A stretch of 64,000 nucleotides of DNA, from assembly GCA_031265205.1 (NCBI GenBank), contig JAISCZ010000069.1:37306-101305 (forward strand), in the 5' to 3' direction. Under the pieces are notes generated by a model, which searched no databases, was not told the DNA's origin, and saw only the letters and a list, made by a program, of their open reading frames with translations. The stretch is from Deltaproteobacteria bacterium (GTDB lineage Bacteria > Desulfobacterota > Desulfarculia > Adiutricales > Adiutricaceae). Shown here one piece after another: positions 18,982 to 27,910 of this stretch; the stretch's first letter is position 1; each line of letters starts with the position of its first letter. A program made the position numbers and the translations under genes.

Positions 18982-19906
18982 GGTCATAAGGCTTCTCGTC
19001 CAACACCTTTCTTTTATCGTTCTCATGTACGGCGGGCGCTTCGGGATCCGCCTGGGCCCCGCGCTCCCCTGTTTCGCGTGCCCCTACGTCAACGGCTGCG
19101 GGGGCCATTGCTATCTGATGGGGCTCCAGGGCTACATCGGCTTTGGGGTCAGGTTTTCCGACCTGATAGGCTACGACGGTTTAAGGGCCCTTTTTTATTT
19201 CGCGGTCTTCGCGGTTTTGGTGGCCCTCTTGGGGAAACTGTGGTGCGGTTTCATTTGCCCCTTTGGCCTTCTGCAGGACTGGCTGACCCTTCTGCGGAAA
19301 AAGCTCAGGATAGCGGGAGCTAAAATCGCCCCCGGGACTCTGAAGACCTTGGGGAAAATTAAATACGTCTTTTTGGCCGTGATCGTCGGCGGTCCCGTCC
19401 TCATCAATTTGGGCGTTCTGCACTCGGACTTTTATATTCCCTTCTGTCAGATGTTCTGCCCGGGAAAACCCCTTCTGCCCCTCTTTGGCCTGGAAACGAG
19501 GCACTTGGCCTTGGACGCGACCAATTTAGCGACGACCATCGTCACCTCCAGTTCGCTCTTGGTGACCGGGGCCTCCGTGGCCGGGATGTTCGTCCGTCCC
19601 CGCTTTTTCTGTATTTTCTGCCCGCTCTTGGCCCTCATCCATTTTTTCCGCCCGCTGACCCTCATTCTCCTTAAAAAAGAGCCTAGCCTCTGCCACGGCT
19701 GCGGGACCTGCCAAAGGGTCTGTCCCATGGACGTGACGGAGGTTTATCTGGAGAAGGCGGAGACCCTCGTCCAGACGGAAGACTGCGTCAACTGCGGCGA
19801 CTGCGTGGCCTCCTGCCCAGCGCGTGGCTGCCTTTCCCTTCGAGGCGCGGGGCGCGTCCTCGTCGCCTCTTCCCCCAAGCGATATCTGGAAGAGGCTAAA
19901 AAATGA
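18971..19906 (+). CDS. NapH/NosR-like membrane ferredoxin
   Basis: A 311-residue polytopic membrane protein with cytoplasmic iron-sulfur domains. Cys motifs typical of the NapH/YccM group lie at membrane edges: CFACPYVNGCGGHC near the N-terminus, CGFICPFG, CQMFCPG and CIFCP. Two canonical [4Fe-4S] ferredoxin motifs follow, CHGCGTCQRVCP (about 238-249) and CVNCGDCVASCP (about 267-278). About five hydrophobic segments are visible. This family passes electrons between the quinone pool or periplasm and soluble partners. The start overlaps the previous gene, and the stop overlaps the next start (ATGA). In this operon it is a likely electron source for the activase and dehydratase-like proteins. 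Confidence 0.88.
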   Translation: MRLRVIRLLVQHLSFIVLMYGGRFGIRLGPALPCFACPYVNGCGGHCYLMGLQGYIGFGVRFSDLIGYDGLRALFYFAVFAVLVALLGKLWCGFICPFGLLQDWLTLLRKKLRIAGAKIAPGTLKTLGKIKYVFLAVIVGGPVLINLGVLHSDFYIPFCQMFCPGKPLLPLFGLETRHLALDATNLATTIVTSSSLLVTGASVAGMFVRPRFFCIFCPLLALIHFFRPLTLILLKKEPSLCHGCGTCQRVCPMDVTEVYLEKAETLVQTEDCVNCGDCVASCPARGCLSLRGAGRVLVASSPKRYLEEAKK

Positions 19907-21159
19907 GCGCCCCGGACGAGAGATATCTAAGGGTCCTCGAGAGGGCCCGCCAGAAGCGCGACTCCGAGCGCTCCCAGGAAACGCGCCTAATCCGGGAAAG
20001 GGAGGATTATTTTCCGGGCCTGGACTATTTTTGTTCCCTTTTGGAGGAGGGCGCGGACCCCGCCCTTCTCGCGGCGCGGACAGGGAAAAAGCCCCTCGCC
20101 TTCCTCTGCCTCCAGGCTCCCCTGGAGATCATGTGGGCCCAGGGTTTCGCTCCGCTCAAAATCTATAGCGGCTCCTTTGGCGCCGCGAACCTCACGAGCC
20201 CAAGGCTTCCCGCCTTGGCCTGCCCCACGGTCAAGGCCATTTTGGGGGAGACGGAATTGAGCCCGGCTCTCGTGGAAATCCCCTGGGTCCTTCCCTTGAC
20301 CTGCGATTGGATCGTCAAATTCGCCGAGACCCGGGCAATTTTCGGGGATTTTCCCGGGCCCGTCCATTTTTTGGAGGTCCCCCGACGCAAGGAGAGCCCC
20401 AGGGCCTGCCAGAGGTTTGTCGCGGAGATTTACGCGTTTAGCGATTTTTTGCGGGAAAACGGCGGGATTGCCTTAAAGCGCCGCAATCTGGAGGACTCCA
20501 TCCGACTCCTGGAGGAGATCCGGGTCGTTTTTGGGGAGCTTATCCGTTTACGGAGGAAGGGGCTCGTCCCTCTAATATATTTCTCCCTAATCGCGGCCTC
20601 TTTTTTCCTAGACCGGCCGGAAAAGTTTTTGGATTCGCTCCGCGAGGCGGCCCGCCACTTTCGGGAAAAGGGGCGGGAAAGCGCCGCCCCCCAGGAAGGG
20701 TCCGGGGTTTTCCTGTCCGGGTCTCCGCTCTTCTTTCCGAACTTAAAGATCCTTCATCTCCTGGAACGGGCGGGCCTGAGCGTTTTGGGAGACGATCTCT
20801 GCTCCGGGGAAAGGATTTTTCCCCGCCACGTGGAAATAAGCGACCCCTCTTTAGACGGGCTCGTCGATTCCCTCGCCGACGCTTACCACAGGGGCTGCCT
20901 GTGCCCGGTTTTCGCCGAAAACGAAAGGCGTTCGGCCATTATTAAGGAGGCGACGCTTGAGGCCGCCATCCGCGGGGTGGTTTTCCATTCGCTTAAGGGC
21001 TGCCACCCCTATGACCTGGACTCCTTTCCTCTGGAGGAAAAACTGCGCTCCTGGGGCTTGAAATTTTTAAAAATAGAGACTGACTACTCAAGCGAGGACA
21101 GTCAAAATCTCCTCACTCGCCTGGAGGCCTTCCGGCCGACTTTAACGTCCAAGAGGTGA
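19903..21159 (+). CDS. 2-hydroxyacyl-CoA dehydratase D-component-like / double-cubane-type protein
   Basis: A 418-residue member of the HgdB/FldB/BcrB-like family (COG1775), which holds an oxygen-sensitive iron-sulfur cluster and receives electrons from an ATP-driven activator. Visible features include FLCLQAPLEIMWAQGFAPLKIY, ALACPTVKAILGE, GDDLCSGERIF, RGCLCPVF, and FHSLKGCHPYDLDSFPLEEKL near the C-terminus. That last stretch holds the conserved late Cys. Only one such subunit is encoded, whereas real dehydratases have two different ones plus CoA-transferase genes, which are absent. The single-subunit plus activase layout fits the double-cubane cluster proteins (YjiM/YjiL type) better. The exact substrate is unknown. 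Confidence 0.85.
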   Translation: MSAPDERYLRVLERARQKRDSERSQETRLIREREDYFPGLDYFCSLLEEGADPALLAARTGKKPLAFLCLQAPLEIMWAQGFAPLKIYSGSFGAANLTSPRLPALACPTVKAILGETELSPALVEIPWVLPLTCDWIVKFAETRAIFGDFPGPVHFLEVPRRKESPRACQRFVAEIYAFSDFLRENGGIALKRRNLEDSIRLLEEIRVVFGELIRLRRKGLVPLIYFSLIAASFFLDRPEKFLDSLREAARHFREKGRESAAPQEGSGVFLSGSPLFFPNLKILHLLERAGLSVLGDDLCSGERIFPRHVEISDPSLDGLVDSLADAYHRGCLCPVFAENERRSAIIKEATLEAAIRGVVFHSLKGCHPYDLDSFPLEEKLRSWGLKFLKIETDYSSEDSQNLLTRLEAFRPTLTSKR

Positions 21160-21162
21160 AAG

Positions 21163-21930
21163 ATGGATTATTTGGTGGGTCTTGACTTAGGAAGCACCGC
21201 CATCAAAGCGGTGATCGTCAAGGAGCGGGAAATCGTTTGGCGGGGCAAAACCCCCACGGCCCCAGACCAGGAGGCCCTGGCCGACGGACTCCTCCAAGAC
21301 GGGCGGCGGGAGTTGGGCTTGGACCCGGGGGCCGCTTGCGCGATAGCTTCCACGGGCTACGGCAAGAACCTCTATAAAGCCGCGGACTTAAAGCTCGACG
21401 AGCTCTCGGCCAACGCCAAGGGCCTTTTCGCCTTAAGCGACGGCGAGGCGCGGAGCCTCATCAATATCGGCGGCCAGGATCTTAAGACCATTAAACTTTC
21501 CGATACGGGGGAGGTCACCGATTTTCGCATGAACGACAAGTGCGCGGCGGGCACGGGGAGGTTTTTCGAGCTGGCGGCGAGACTCTTAAACGTTCCTTTG
21601 GCCTCCTTCGCGGAGTTCGCGGCCCTCCCCGACGGGGAAGAGGTGGAACTCAACAGCACCTGCGTGGTCTTCGCGGAAAGCGAGATAGTCTCGCTGCTCG
21701 CCCGGGGAGTTCCGCCCCAGAGCGTCATCCGGGCCCTCCACGCCTCCGTGGCCCGCCGCGCCGCCGGGCTCTTGGGGAGAGTGTCTTCCTCCACCGTTTG
21801 GCTGGACGGGGGCCCGGCCCAGAATAGGGGACTTGTCTTGGCCATTGAGGACGAGCTCTTAACCGAGATCAGGGTGACTCCTGAGCCGCAGTACACCGTG
21901 GCCTATGGGGCGGCGATGAGCCTGCTTTAA
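21163..21930 (+). CDS. ATP-dependent activase (HgdC/BadF/YjiL family)
   Basis: A 255-residue acyl-CoA dehydratase activase. It uses ATP hydrolysis to drive a low-potential electron into its partner. The ASKHA ATPase core starts at once (GLDLGSTAIKAVIV) with a phosphate 2 motif SLINIGGQDLKTI. The two cysteines that bridge a [4Fe-4S] cluster between monomers are present in MNDKCAAGTGRFFE (about 125) and NSTCVVFAESEIVSLL (about 165). It ends with VAYGAAMSLL. The ATG follows AAGAGGTGA, three bases after the preceding stop. It is the fourth and last gene of the operon. Confidence 0.93.
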   Translation: MDYLVGLDLGSTAIKAVIVKEREIVWRGKTPTAPDQEALADGLLQDGRRELGLDPGAACAIASTGYGKNLYKAADLKLDELSANAKGLFALSDGEARSLINIGGQDLKTIKLSDTGEVTDFRMNDKCAAGTGRFFELAARLLNVPLASFAEFAALPDGEEVELNSTCVVFAESEIVSLLARGVPPQSVIRALHASVARRAAGLLGRVSSSTVWLDGGPAQNRGLVLAIEDELLTEIRVTPEPQYTVAYGAAMSLL

Positions 21931-22153
21931 GCGGAGCGCGCGAGCGTCGTTATTCCGCGCGATTAGCACAGGCCTCACTGGGGGGAGGGCATAGCTCGTG
22001 GTATCCCCTTCGAAAGCCATAGACAGTCAGCGCTCAAAGAGATGTGGCTTGAATTAGGAAATTTTCTTCCCGCCCGTCCCACTGGGGCGACTCACGCGTT
22101 TTCGCGAAGAGTCAAGAACTGCGCCAATTGTGAATCGGTGAATATATAACCGT

Positions 22154-22405
22154 TCAGCGTTCGAGCTGGCGGCGCAGGTTTGCCACCCTACTACCCGCCT
22201 CATTAGTGACGCTGATGTATTCGTAGCAAAGATCTTGTTGCTGCTTAAGCAAATTAAGCTCCAAATCGCGCTTGCTCTGATAATATGGTTCTTCAACAAC
22301 CTTATATGAATAACGCTACGGTTTGAATTCAGCGACTACAGTTGATTCATTATCACTCAACGCTACTTGGTAAAAGAAATTTTGGGCAAAGAAATCCGTA
22401 AATTT
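22154..22405 (-). pseudogene. Decayed gene tail with one in-frame stop
   Basis: On the minus strand one frame reads as normal protein from 22405 to a TGA at 22154. It begins TDFFAQNFFYQVALSDNES and continues VVAEFKP, then is cut by TAG at 22316-22318. It resumes RYSYKVVEEPYYQSKRDLEL and ends QVANLRRQLER-like (RVANLRRQLER). The reading after the stop is hydrophilic, with a coiled-coil look. No start or upstream part exists, because the unknown gene at 22409 ends just before it. It is the truncated end of a foreign gene in the low-GC scar. I do not recognise the family. Confidence 0.5.
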
Positions 22406-22408
22406 TTA

Positions 22409-23632
22409 TTACTCACTTGACTGTTCCTGTGTTTGGCACTCAATAAAACACGTAATTCTGACAAGCATTTTGATTTCAGCAACACTCATATCTTGCGGTT
22501 TTATGATCACATACTTGCTTGCAATTATTTCGGAGAAGTCATTCACTTGTTGTATAAAGTATTGATGATTAATTGCGTCTTCAGCATTAGGTTGATAACA
22601 TAGTATTGTCTCCAGTTGCTCGCTTGCCATATTATGCATCTTGCGAGATCTTGCATAAATAATACCGCTTAGGATATCTTCCAATTGTTCATAGTCAAAT
22701 TTGTCCATTGCATCACACAGAGACGTGATAACAGAGTCGATTTTATGGCGAAAAGTCAATACCGCGTTATCGTTAGCTCGCTCTGTTGTTTCGCATTCAA
22801 GACAAGCTAAAGCGTTATCCACACCATCGCTTGGCCTATATTGTGACTCGAGAATATTTTTAATATCTTGAAGGATTCCAATTGGTGTTAACGAACGGTT
22901 GACTTTACGCTTACTCCATTCATTATGCGCGTATTCGACCTTTTGTTTCACCCAATCAGTTGCAATTTCGATAAGCGCGTATCTTGATTTTACATATTCT
23001 TTTAGTATGGAGAAGGAAAAGCACAAACAATTGGTGTTAGCCAATATCTTACTTTTGTTTGAATAGATTACAACTCCTACTTCGTCAGTGATACGATATT
23101 TTTTGTCGGTGATGATATTTTCCTCGTCGATAATAATATCGTGAATTGTCTGATTGGAATTGACTATTACCCGCGGTGAGTATTGAATTTCATCTGTCTG
23201 AAGGAATTTCGGACGATTCGTTTCAAAAGGATGCGCGAACACGAGCGAGCGAAAATACTCGAAGAATTTGTCGTCGGTCGGGCAATCTGAATCTTGCAAA
23301 TTCTCAAGATTTCTTAAACATATTTCTTTGAAGTATTGATAACTTTCGGCTTTAGTCTTGTCATCATATTTATAACCGCACCCGATTTCTTTCAGAAGTT
23401 TCTTAACCGCATCAATCACCATACACGAAAAAAGTACAAACGGAATAAAGTTTTCTTCTGTTTTAGGCGGTTTTTGATGTTTGTTGATGTATTTGACGCA
23501 GCTTTCGAGCCTATCTATCACTGCGCATATTAAGTCAAAATGGCATTTCTCATCGCCATTTGTGAATATTGGCGACGCGTCGATAGTGCCATGGAAATCT
23601 CTCCAGATGGATGGATCAAGAAAGTCTTTCAT
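22409..23632 (-). CDS. Unknown low-GC gene coupled to a type I specificity-subunit remnant
   Basis: A 407-residue hydrophilic protein (starts MKDFLDPSIWRDFHGTID) with no motif I can assign. Codon use is AT-rich compared with its neighbours, so recent transfer is likely. Its ATG overlaps the stop of the HsdS-like remnant (TAATG at 23634-23630), as when a cargo gene sits inside or after a type I restriction operon. Genes embedded next to hsdS often encode defence or anti-restriction proteins, so a defence role is possible but unproven. It ends in a Gln/Ser-rich tail (ECQTQEQSSE). The promoter would now have to come from uvrD or be absent. Confidence 0.7.
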   Translation of the reverse strand: MKDFLDPSIWRDFHGTIDASPIFTNGDEKCHFDLICAVIDRLESCVKYINKHQKPPKTEENFIPFVLFSCMVIDAVKKLLKEIGCGYKYDDKTKAESYQYFKEICLRNLENLQDSDCPTDDKFFEYFRSLVFAHPFETNRPKFLQTDEIQYSPRVIVNSNQTIHDIIIDEENIITDKKYRITDEVGVVIYSNKSKILANTNCLCFSFSILKEYVKSRYALIEIATDWVKQKVEYAHNEWSKRKVNRSLTPIGILQDIKNILESQYRPSDGVDNALACLECETTERANDNAVLTFRHKIDSVITSLCDAMDKFDYEQLEDILSGIIYARSRKMHNMASEQLETILCYQPNAEDAINHQYFIQQVNDFSEIIASKYVIIKPQDMSVAEIKMLVRITCFIECQTQEQSSE

Positions 23633-23832
23633 TATGTTGCCTTATCCTTAAACTTGATTAGCTTATCACGGTAGTAATCATACTGTTTCTGTCTTGAGGC
23701 AATATTGGCGGAAAGCCTGGCGGTGATATCGGGGAACAACGCGTCTAAGTTGTCGATGATTTTCACAATTCTGGTTTGCTTTTCGAGTGGCGGGAGTGGG
23801 ATTATCGATTTTGTGATATTATTATTATACAA
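23632..23832 (-). pseudogene. C-terminal remnant of type I restriction specificity subunit (HsdS)
   Basis: The 66 residues contain the HsdS C-terminal signature: IPLPPLEKQTRIVKIIDNLD, then SRQKQYDYYRDKLIKFKD. This is the conserved spacer and tail of a type I S subunit, which is normally about 400 residues. Everything upstream is missing. The frame enters directly from the end of uvrD (stop at 23825), and the only start is a TTG created at the junction. The remnant marks the breakpoint of an insertion or deletion that removed most of an hsd operon. No hsdM or hsdR is present. Confidence 0.8.
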
Positions 23833-25981
23833 CCTCAGTTTCCTCGCGGAGTTTAAGGTTCGCGGTAAAAGAAAAAGCGCGAACGCTGTCGATCTCGTCG
23901 AATTTAATAAAATACTTTCCTTGCTTTTCGTCGACCATCACGACGGCGCCCAAGCCAAAATGTGGGTGCTCCACGCGCGCTCCGACGGGAAAAAGCGCGT
24001 CGTCGCTGGGCCTTAAGAGGCGGAACCTGGGGCGGCGCTCGGAGCTAATCCGCGACACGTCCTTTTCGCGAGCGCCGCTCACTAAGTCCGCGATTTCGTA
24101 GAGGAAACGCGAGGGCTCGCGGCGCAAATTGTCGTTGGTAAAACCTTCGGCGCTGGAAAGAAAAAGAGATTTTTTGGCGCGGGTCATGGCCACGTACAGA
24201 ATCCTTCTTTCCTCCTCCAATTCCTCGATCGTTTGAACATGCTGGGAAGGAAAGATATTCTCGTTCAGGCCGCAAATAAAGACCGTCCCATATTCCAGGC
24301 CCTTGGCCGAGTGGATGGTCATAACGCTGACGCCTTCGTTTTTACGGTCATTGTCCAAATCGGAAAAGAGGGCCGCTTGGCTCAGAAAATCGCCGAGGGT
24401 ATTCTCCCCGTCTTCGGCGTATTCTTTTATAACGCTTTTAAGTTCCCCCAAGTTTGAAAGTTCCCTGTCGTTATTGCGGGTCCTTAGATATTCCTCATAC
24501 CCGAAACGGTCGAGGACGGACTGCAAAAAGTCGTCCAAAGCGAGAGCGTCTTTCGCGCGCCGTAATTCGTCGACAGCTAAAATGAACGCCGCCGCTTTTT
24601 GCCTGAGTTTGAGGTCTTCCTGGCACAAATCACGGAGCGCCTCAAAAAGGGTAATTGAGCGCGCGTCGGCGCGGCTTTTGATTCTCTGGAGGGTTTTATC
24701 GCCGATCCCTTTGGGAGGCGTTTTTATGGTTCTCAGAAAGGAGAGATCGTCGCCTTTGGTTACCAAACGGAGATAGGCGATAATGTCCTTAATTTCCGCG
24801 CGTTTGTAGAATTCAACGCCGGCGAAAACGCGGTAAGGAATTTGGGCCTTAAAAAAAGCTTCCTCAAGGTTCCTGGTGAGATGGGCGGCGCGGACCAGAA
24901 CGGAGATATCCTTTAAGTTGGCGCCCGCCTCGCGCTTTTTGAGGATTTCCTGGGCTATCCAGCCCGCCTCTTCTTTGGCGTCATCCCCGTTAAAATAGAG
25001 AGGCTTTTCCCCGCTAGGGAGAGTCGCTAGCAGTTCTTTATCGAGGCGGTCGGAGTTATTTTTGATTAAAGCGTCGGCGGCGGCCAATATTTCCGGGGTG
25101 GAACGGTAATTTTCCGCTAAAACGATGGTCTCCGTTCCCCCAAATTCCAAGAGTATCCTGTCAAACAGTTTGCGATGGGAGCCGCGCCAGCTATAGATTG
25201 TCTGATCCAAATCGCCGACGATGAAAAAGTTCCGGTGATGGCTGGCAAGCAGGCTCACGACTTCATATTGCTTCTGGGACACGTCCTGAAACTCGTCGAC
25301 CATCACGTAATTCATTTTTTCGCTCCATTTCCGGAGCGTCTTTTCGTTGTTTTTGAGAAGGTGGAGCGTAAAGTTGATGAGATCGTTAAAATCCAGGCGC
25401 CAGTTTTTTTTCTGCTCGTAGAGGTATCTTAAAAAGATTTCTTCCTCAACGTCGGCGAGTCCGGACGCGTAGAGCTCTTTTATTTTTTCGTTGTCGGCTA
25501 GCGTAAAATAGTCCAAATAGCGCGTATCAATTTTGCGCCCCTCTAAAATATCGTCCTGGGCCTTTTTGATGGTCATCAGCTCGCGGGAAATCCCCATCTC
25601 CCCGAATATCTTGGCGAGCAGGTCCTGCTGGTCCACGGAATCCAATATCTCAAACTCGCCGTCTAACCCTAAGGCGAAGATTTCCTCCCGCAAAAAGAGG
25701 CGGCAAAAGGAATGGATGGTGGAAATATAGGCGAGGTCCAAACCGTCCCCCAAATAGCGGCGGATCCTCTTTTTCATCTCGTTGGCCGCGCGGTTGGTGA
25801 AGGTGACGGAGAGAATATTGCTGGGGGGAGTCCCCAGCTCGTCCACCAAAAAGCAGTAGCGGGCGGTGAGGGCGCGCGTTTTGCCCGTCCCCGGGCCCGC
25901 GATAACCCGCGTTCCGCCTTCGTGGGCCCGCGCGGCCCGCGCTTGGCGCTCGTTTAGTTGGCCGAGGATATCCAGGGGCAT
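23825..25981 (-). CDS. ATP-dependent DNA helicase, UvrD/PcrA family
   Basis: A 718-residue SF1A 3'-5' helicase for nucleotide-excision and mismatch repair and for clearing proteins from DNA. Motifs in order: LNERQARAARAHEGGTRVIAGP with Walker A GPGTGKT (29-35), Walker B MVDEFQDVSQKQYE, GDLDQTIYSWRGS, AENYRSTPEI, MTIHSAKGLEYGTVFICGL and LYVAMTRAKKSLFLS. A C-terminal Tudor-like domain (GARVEHPHFGLGAVVMVDEKQGKYFIKFDE), typical of PcrA, binds RNA polymerase. The stop lies at the junction with the HsdS remnant, but the domain looks complete, so the gene itself is probably intact. It starts 12 bases after the thymidylate synthase stop. Confidence 0.95.
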   Translation of the reverse strand: MPLDILGQLNERQARAARAHEGGTRVIAGPGTGKTRALTARYCFLVDELGTPPSNILSVTFTNRAANEMKKRIRRYLGDGLDLAYISTIHSFCRLFLREEIFALGLDGEFEILDSVDQQDLLAKIFGEMGISRELMTIKKAQDDILEGRKIDTRYLDYFTLADNEKIKELYASGLADVEEEIFLRYLYEQKKNWRLDFNDLINFTLHLLKNNEKTLRKWSEKMNYVMVDEFQDVSQKQYEVVSLLASHHRNFFIVGDLDQTIYSWRGSHRKLFDRILLEFGGTETIVLAENYRSTPEILAAADALIKNNSDRLDKELLATLPSGEKPLYFNGDDAKEEAGWIAQEILKKREAGANLKDISVLVRAAHLTRNLEEAFFKAQIPYRVFAGVEFYKRAEIKDIIAYLRLVTKGDDLSFLRTIKTPPKGIGDKTLQRIKSRADARSITLFEALRDLCQEDLKLRQKAAAFILAVDELRRAKDALALDDFLQSVLDRFGYEEYLRTRNNDRELSNLGELKSVIKEYAEDGENTLGDFLSQAALFSDLDNDRKNEGVSVMTIHSAKGLEYGTVFICGLNENIFPSQHVQTIEELEEERRILYVAMTRAKKSLFLSSAEGFTNDNLRREPSRFLYEIADLVSGAREKDVSRISSERRPRFRLLRPSDDALFPVGARVEHPHFGLGAVVMVDEKQGKYFIKFDEIDSVRAFSFTANLKLREETEVV

Positions 25982-25993
25982 GGGGAGAGACCG

Positions 25994-27580
25994 TTAAAAC
26001 AGTTTTTTCTTGTCCTGGACGTATTCCAGGCCCTTTTGCAGGCAAAGCCAAGCCCTTTCCAGCTGGCTTCCCAGGTACATGGCGTGCCCCAGGTCGGAAA
26101 CGGCCAGGGCGGTCGCGAGTTTCTGGTAAACCTCGTGGGAGTCGCGGCCGCGGTACTCGGTCAGGAGTTCGGAGGTGGGGGCGTGGTGTTGGGCCACTAT
26201 CTCTTTTTTTTCCCTGTCGACGGATATTTTAAAGTACCCGTTAGGGTCCTCGGCCATCCGGTAGGGCCTTTGGGCGCGGGCGCGGATAATTTCCCCTGTT
26301 TTGGGAAGGTCGTCGGCGTTGAGGGTGAGCGAGAGGGAGATTACCGTCAGCGACCCGACGCTCAACTCCGCTGGTGACGCGGGATCTCCCGGGTCGGAGC
26401 GCGCGGCGATTTTCTTCTGGGCCATGGCGACCGCTTCTTCCAAAAGCGTTAAAAGGGCAAAGGCGTTCAGGGGCCAAGCGTAGGAGGCGTTGTGGGACCT
26501 GAAAGTCGCCGTCAGGTGGATTTTCCCCTCGATTTTACGAAAAAAGAGGCTGACGAGGCAGGGGGACTCGTCGGCTTCCAAGTCCCGCCCATTATCCCAG
26601 AGGGAGATTAAGGCGTGCCGCGCGTCGCTTTCTTGGGCGAGGCTCGCGGCCGCGCGCTCCAAGAGATCCACGTCGAAGTGGCTTCTAATCCGGTTACCGT
26701 AGGTGTAGGGACCGCCGTCGTCCGCGGCCGCGGGGTTCAGGATGCCATTTTGATATTCAGCGAGGGTTTGCTGGTTTAAGAGATATGGCTCTTGGAGGAT
26801 TTCCTCAGACGAATAATCTTGGGGAAAATTTATGACCGCCTTAAAATTTAAAAGCTCGCGCCTTTCTTTGCCTTTACGGAAAGTCACGGGAATCCCGAAG
26901 CGGTGGAGGCGGTAGAGGATTTCTTCCCAGGCCCCTAAAATAGTGTCGGCGACCACCGCGCCGGCCTTGGGCTCGGTGGGGAAGACGGAAATCTCCGGTC
27001 GGGGGAGAGGAATTTTGTCCGGGCGACTTTCCGGGGGCGCGGCCAGGGGGCGGTAGCTTTCGAAGAAATTTTTAAGAGCCGCGATTTTATCTCTCTCGGG
27101 GTCCTCGTTTAGGTCCCAAATTCGCGGGGGTCTCGCGAAGTCCTCGGGAAGGAGGAGGGAGTCCATGTGGTAGACGGATTTTCGTCCGACGATGGAGACG
27201 GTCTCCAAGTCTCTTTTTTCCCCGTCGGCGAGGATATAGCGCTGGAATCTTCCGGTTTTGACGATTTCCCCCCGGAAAAATTTGCGCAGATGCTCCCCCG
27301 CCCCCGCGAAATCCTTGCCGTAGAGGATCACCGTGTCCACCTGGGGATTAAAGTGGAGGTTGCGCAGCATTATTTTAAGGCCGCCGCCGTAAAGGCCGCC
27401 AATCGAGCAGATGGGGGAACCGTCGCGTAAGAGCTCGGGATAGAGTTCCCGGAGCCTCTTTTCCTGGAACTCGACGGGGGTCCACAGGGCGCAGATGGCC
27501 ACGGTCCCCTGGGGGTTCACGATCCTGAGGGTTCTGACGGGGATGGCCGTTAGGAAGTTCAGCATAATGGGGTTCGCCAC
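25994..27580 (-). CDS. Archaeal-type thymidylate synthase with N-terminal MtrA-like domain
   Basis: A 528-residue two-domain protein. Residues 1-190 resemble the DUF4346/MtrA-like domain that precedes this thymidylate synthase form (QGTVAICALWTPVEF, CSIGGLYGGGLKIMLRN, ILYGKDFAGAGEHL). Residues 205-528 form the thymidylate synthase domain. The nucleophilic Cys lies in ADESPCLVSLFFR (near 340), followed by TFRSHNASYAWPLNAFALL, which matches the RSND-x-x-LGxPFN region, and YFKISVDREKKEIVAQHH. It makes dTMP from dUMP using a methylene-folate or pterin donor; the extra domain suggests an unusual cofactor. Upstream non-coding DNA carries two 20-base direct repeats. dCMP deaminase, which supplies dUMP, lies just upstream, so the pathway is grouped. 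Confidence 0.85.
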   Translation of the reverse strand: MANPIMLNFLTAIPVRTLRIVNPQGTVAICALWTPVEFQEKRLRELYPELLRDGSPICSIGGLYGGGLKIMLRNLHFNPQVDTVILYGKDFAGAGEHLRKFFRGEIVKTGRFQRYILADGEKRDLETVSIVGRKSVYHMDSLLLPEDFARPPRIWDLNEDPERDKIAALKNFFESYRPLAAPPESRPDKIPLPRPEISVFPTEPKAGAVVADTILGAWEEILYRLHRFGIPVTFRKGKERRELLNFKAVINFPQDYSSEEILQEPYLLNQQTLAEYQNGILNPAAADDGGPYTYGNRIRSHFDVDLLERAAASLAQESDARHALISLWDNGRDLEADESPCLVSLFFRKIEGKIHLTATFRSHNASYAWPLNAFALLTLLEEAVAMAQKKIAARSDPGDPASPAELSVGSLTVISLSLTLNADDLPKTGEIIRARAQRPYRMAEDPNGYFKISVDREKKEIVAQHHAPTSELLTEYRGRDSHEVYQKLATALAVSDLGHAMYLGSQLERAWLCLQKGLEYVQDKKKLF

Positions 27581-27910
27581 GCCATGGGCGCGTTGGCGAA
27601 AGGCTCGCTTTTTTTTAAAAACGTCGCGCGGGATAAGGGGGCGCGCGGAGACCTTCGTGGCGGTAGCCGCCTCGTGGGGAAAGGAATTTCGAGAGGCGCC
27701 AGATGTTAAAAAACCGCTTGAAATGAAAATTCGGTCAAGATTATGAAAATTTGGTCAAGATTATTATAGCAGACCGCGGCCGGGACGGACAGAGGGACGG
27801 AGTCGGAGGCTCGCGTCCTAGGGTCTAGAAGGCCGGAAAAGGGCAAGAAATTTCGCTCCTAAAAAAAATATTTTTTAATATCAATAAAGTCTCCTTCTCC
27901 CTCGCGCCGC
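27581..27910. other. Regulatory gap upstream of the thymidylate synthase gene
   Basis: A 330-base gap between dCMP deaminase and thymidylate synthase, with no coding signal. It holds the two direct repeats at 27723-27762 and a minus-strand TATAAT at about 27765-27770 just upstream of them, so it probably contains the promoter of the thymidylate synthase-uvrD unit. Confidence 0.5.
27723..27762. promoter_or_regulatory. Tandem 20-base direct repeats, possible operator
   Basis: Two adjacent copies of ATGAAAATTYGGTCAAGATT differ at one base (C in the first, T in the second). Read on the minus strand each contains CTTGACC. They lie directly downstream of a minus-strand TATAAT, about 145-185 bases before the thymidylate synthase start, as expected for an operator. 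Confidence 0.45.
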
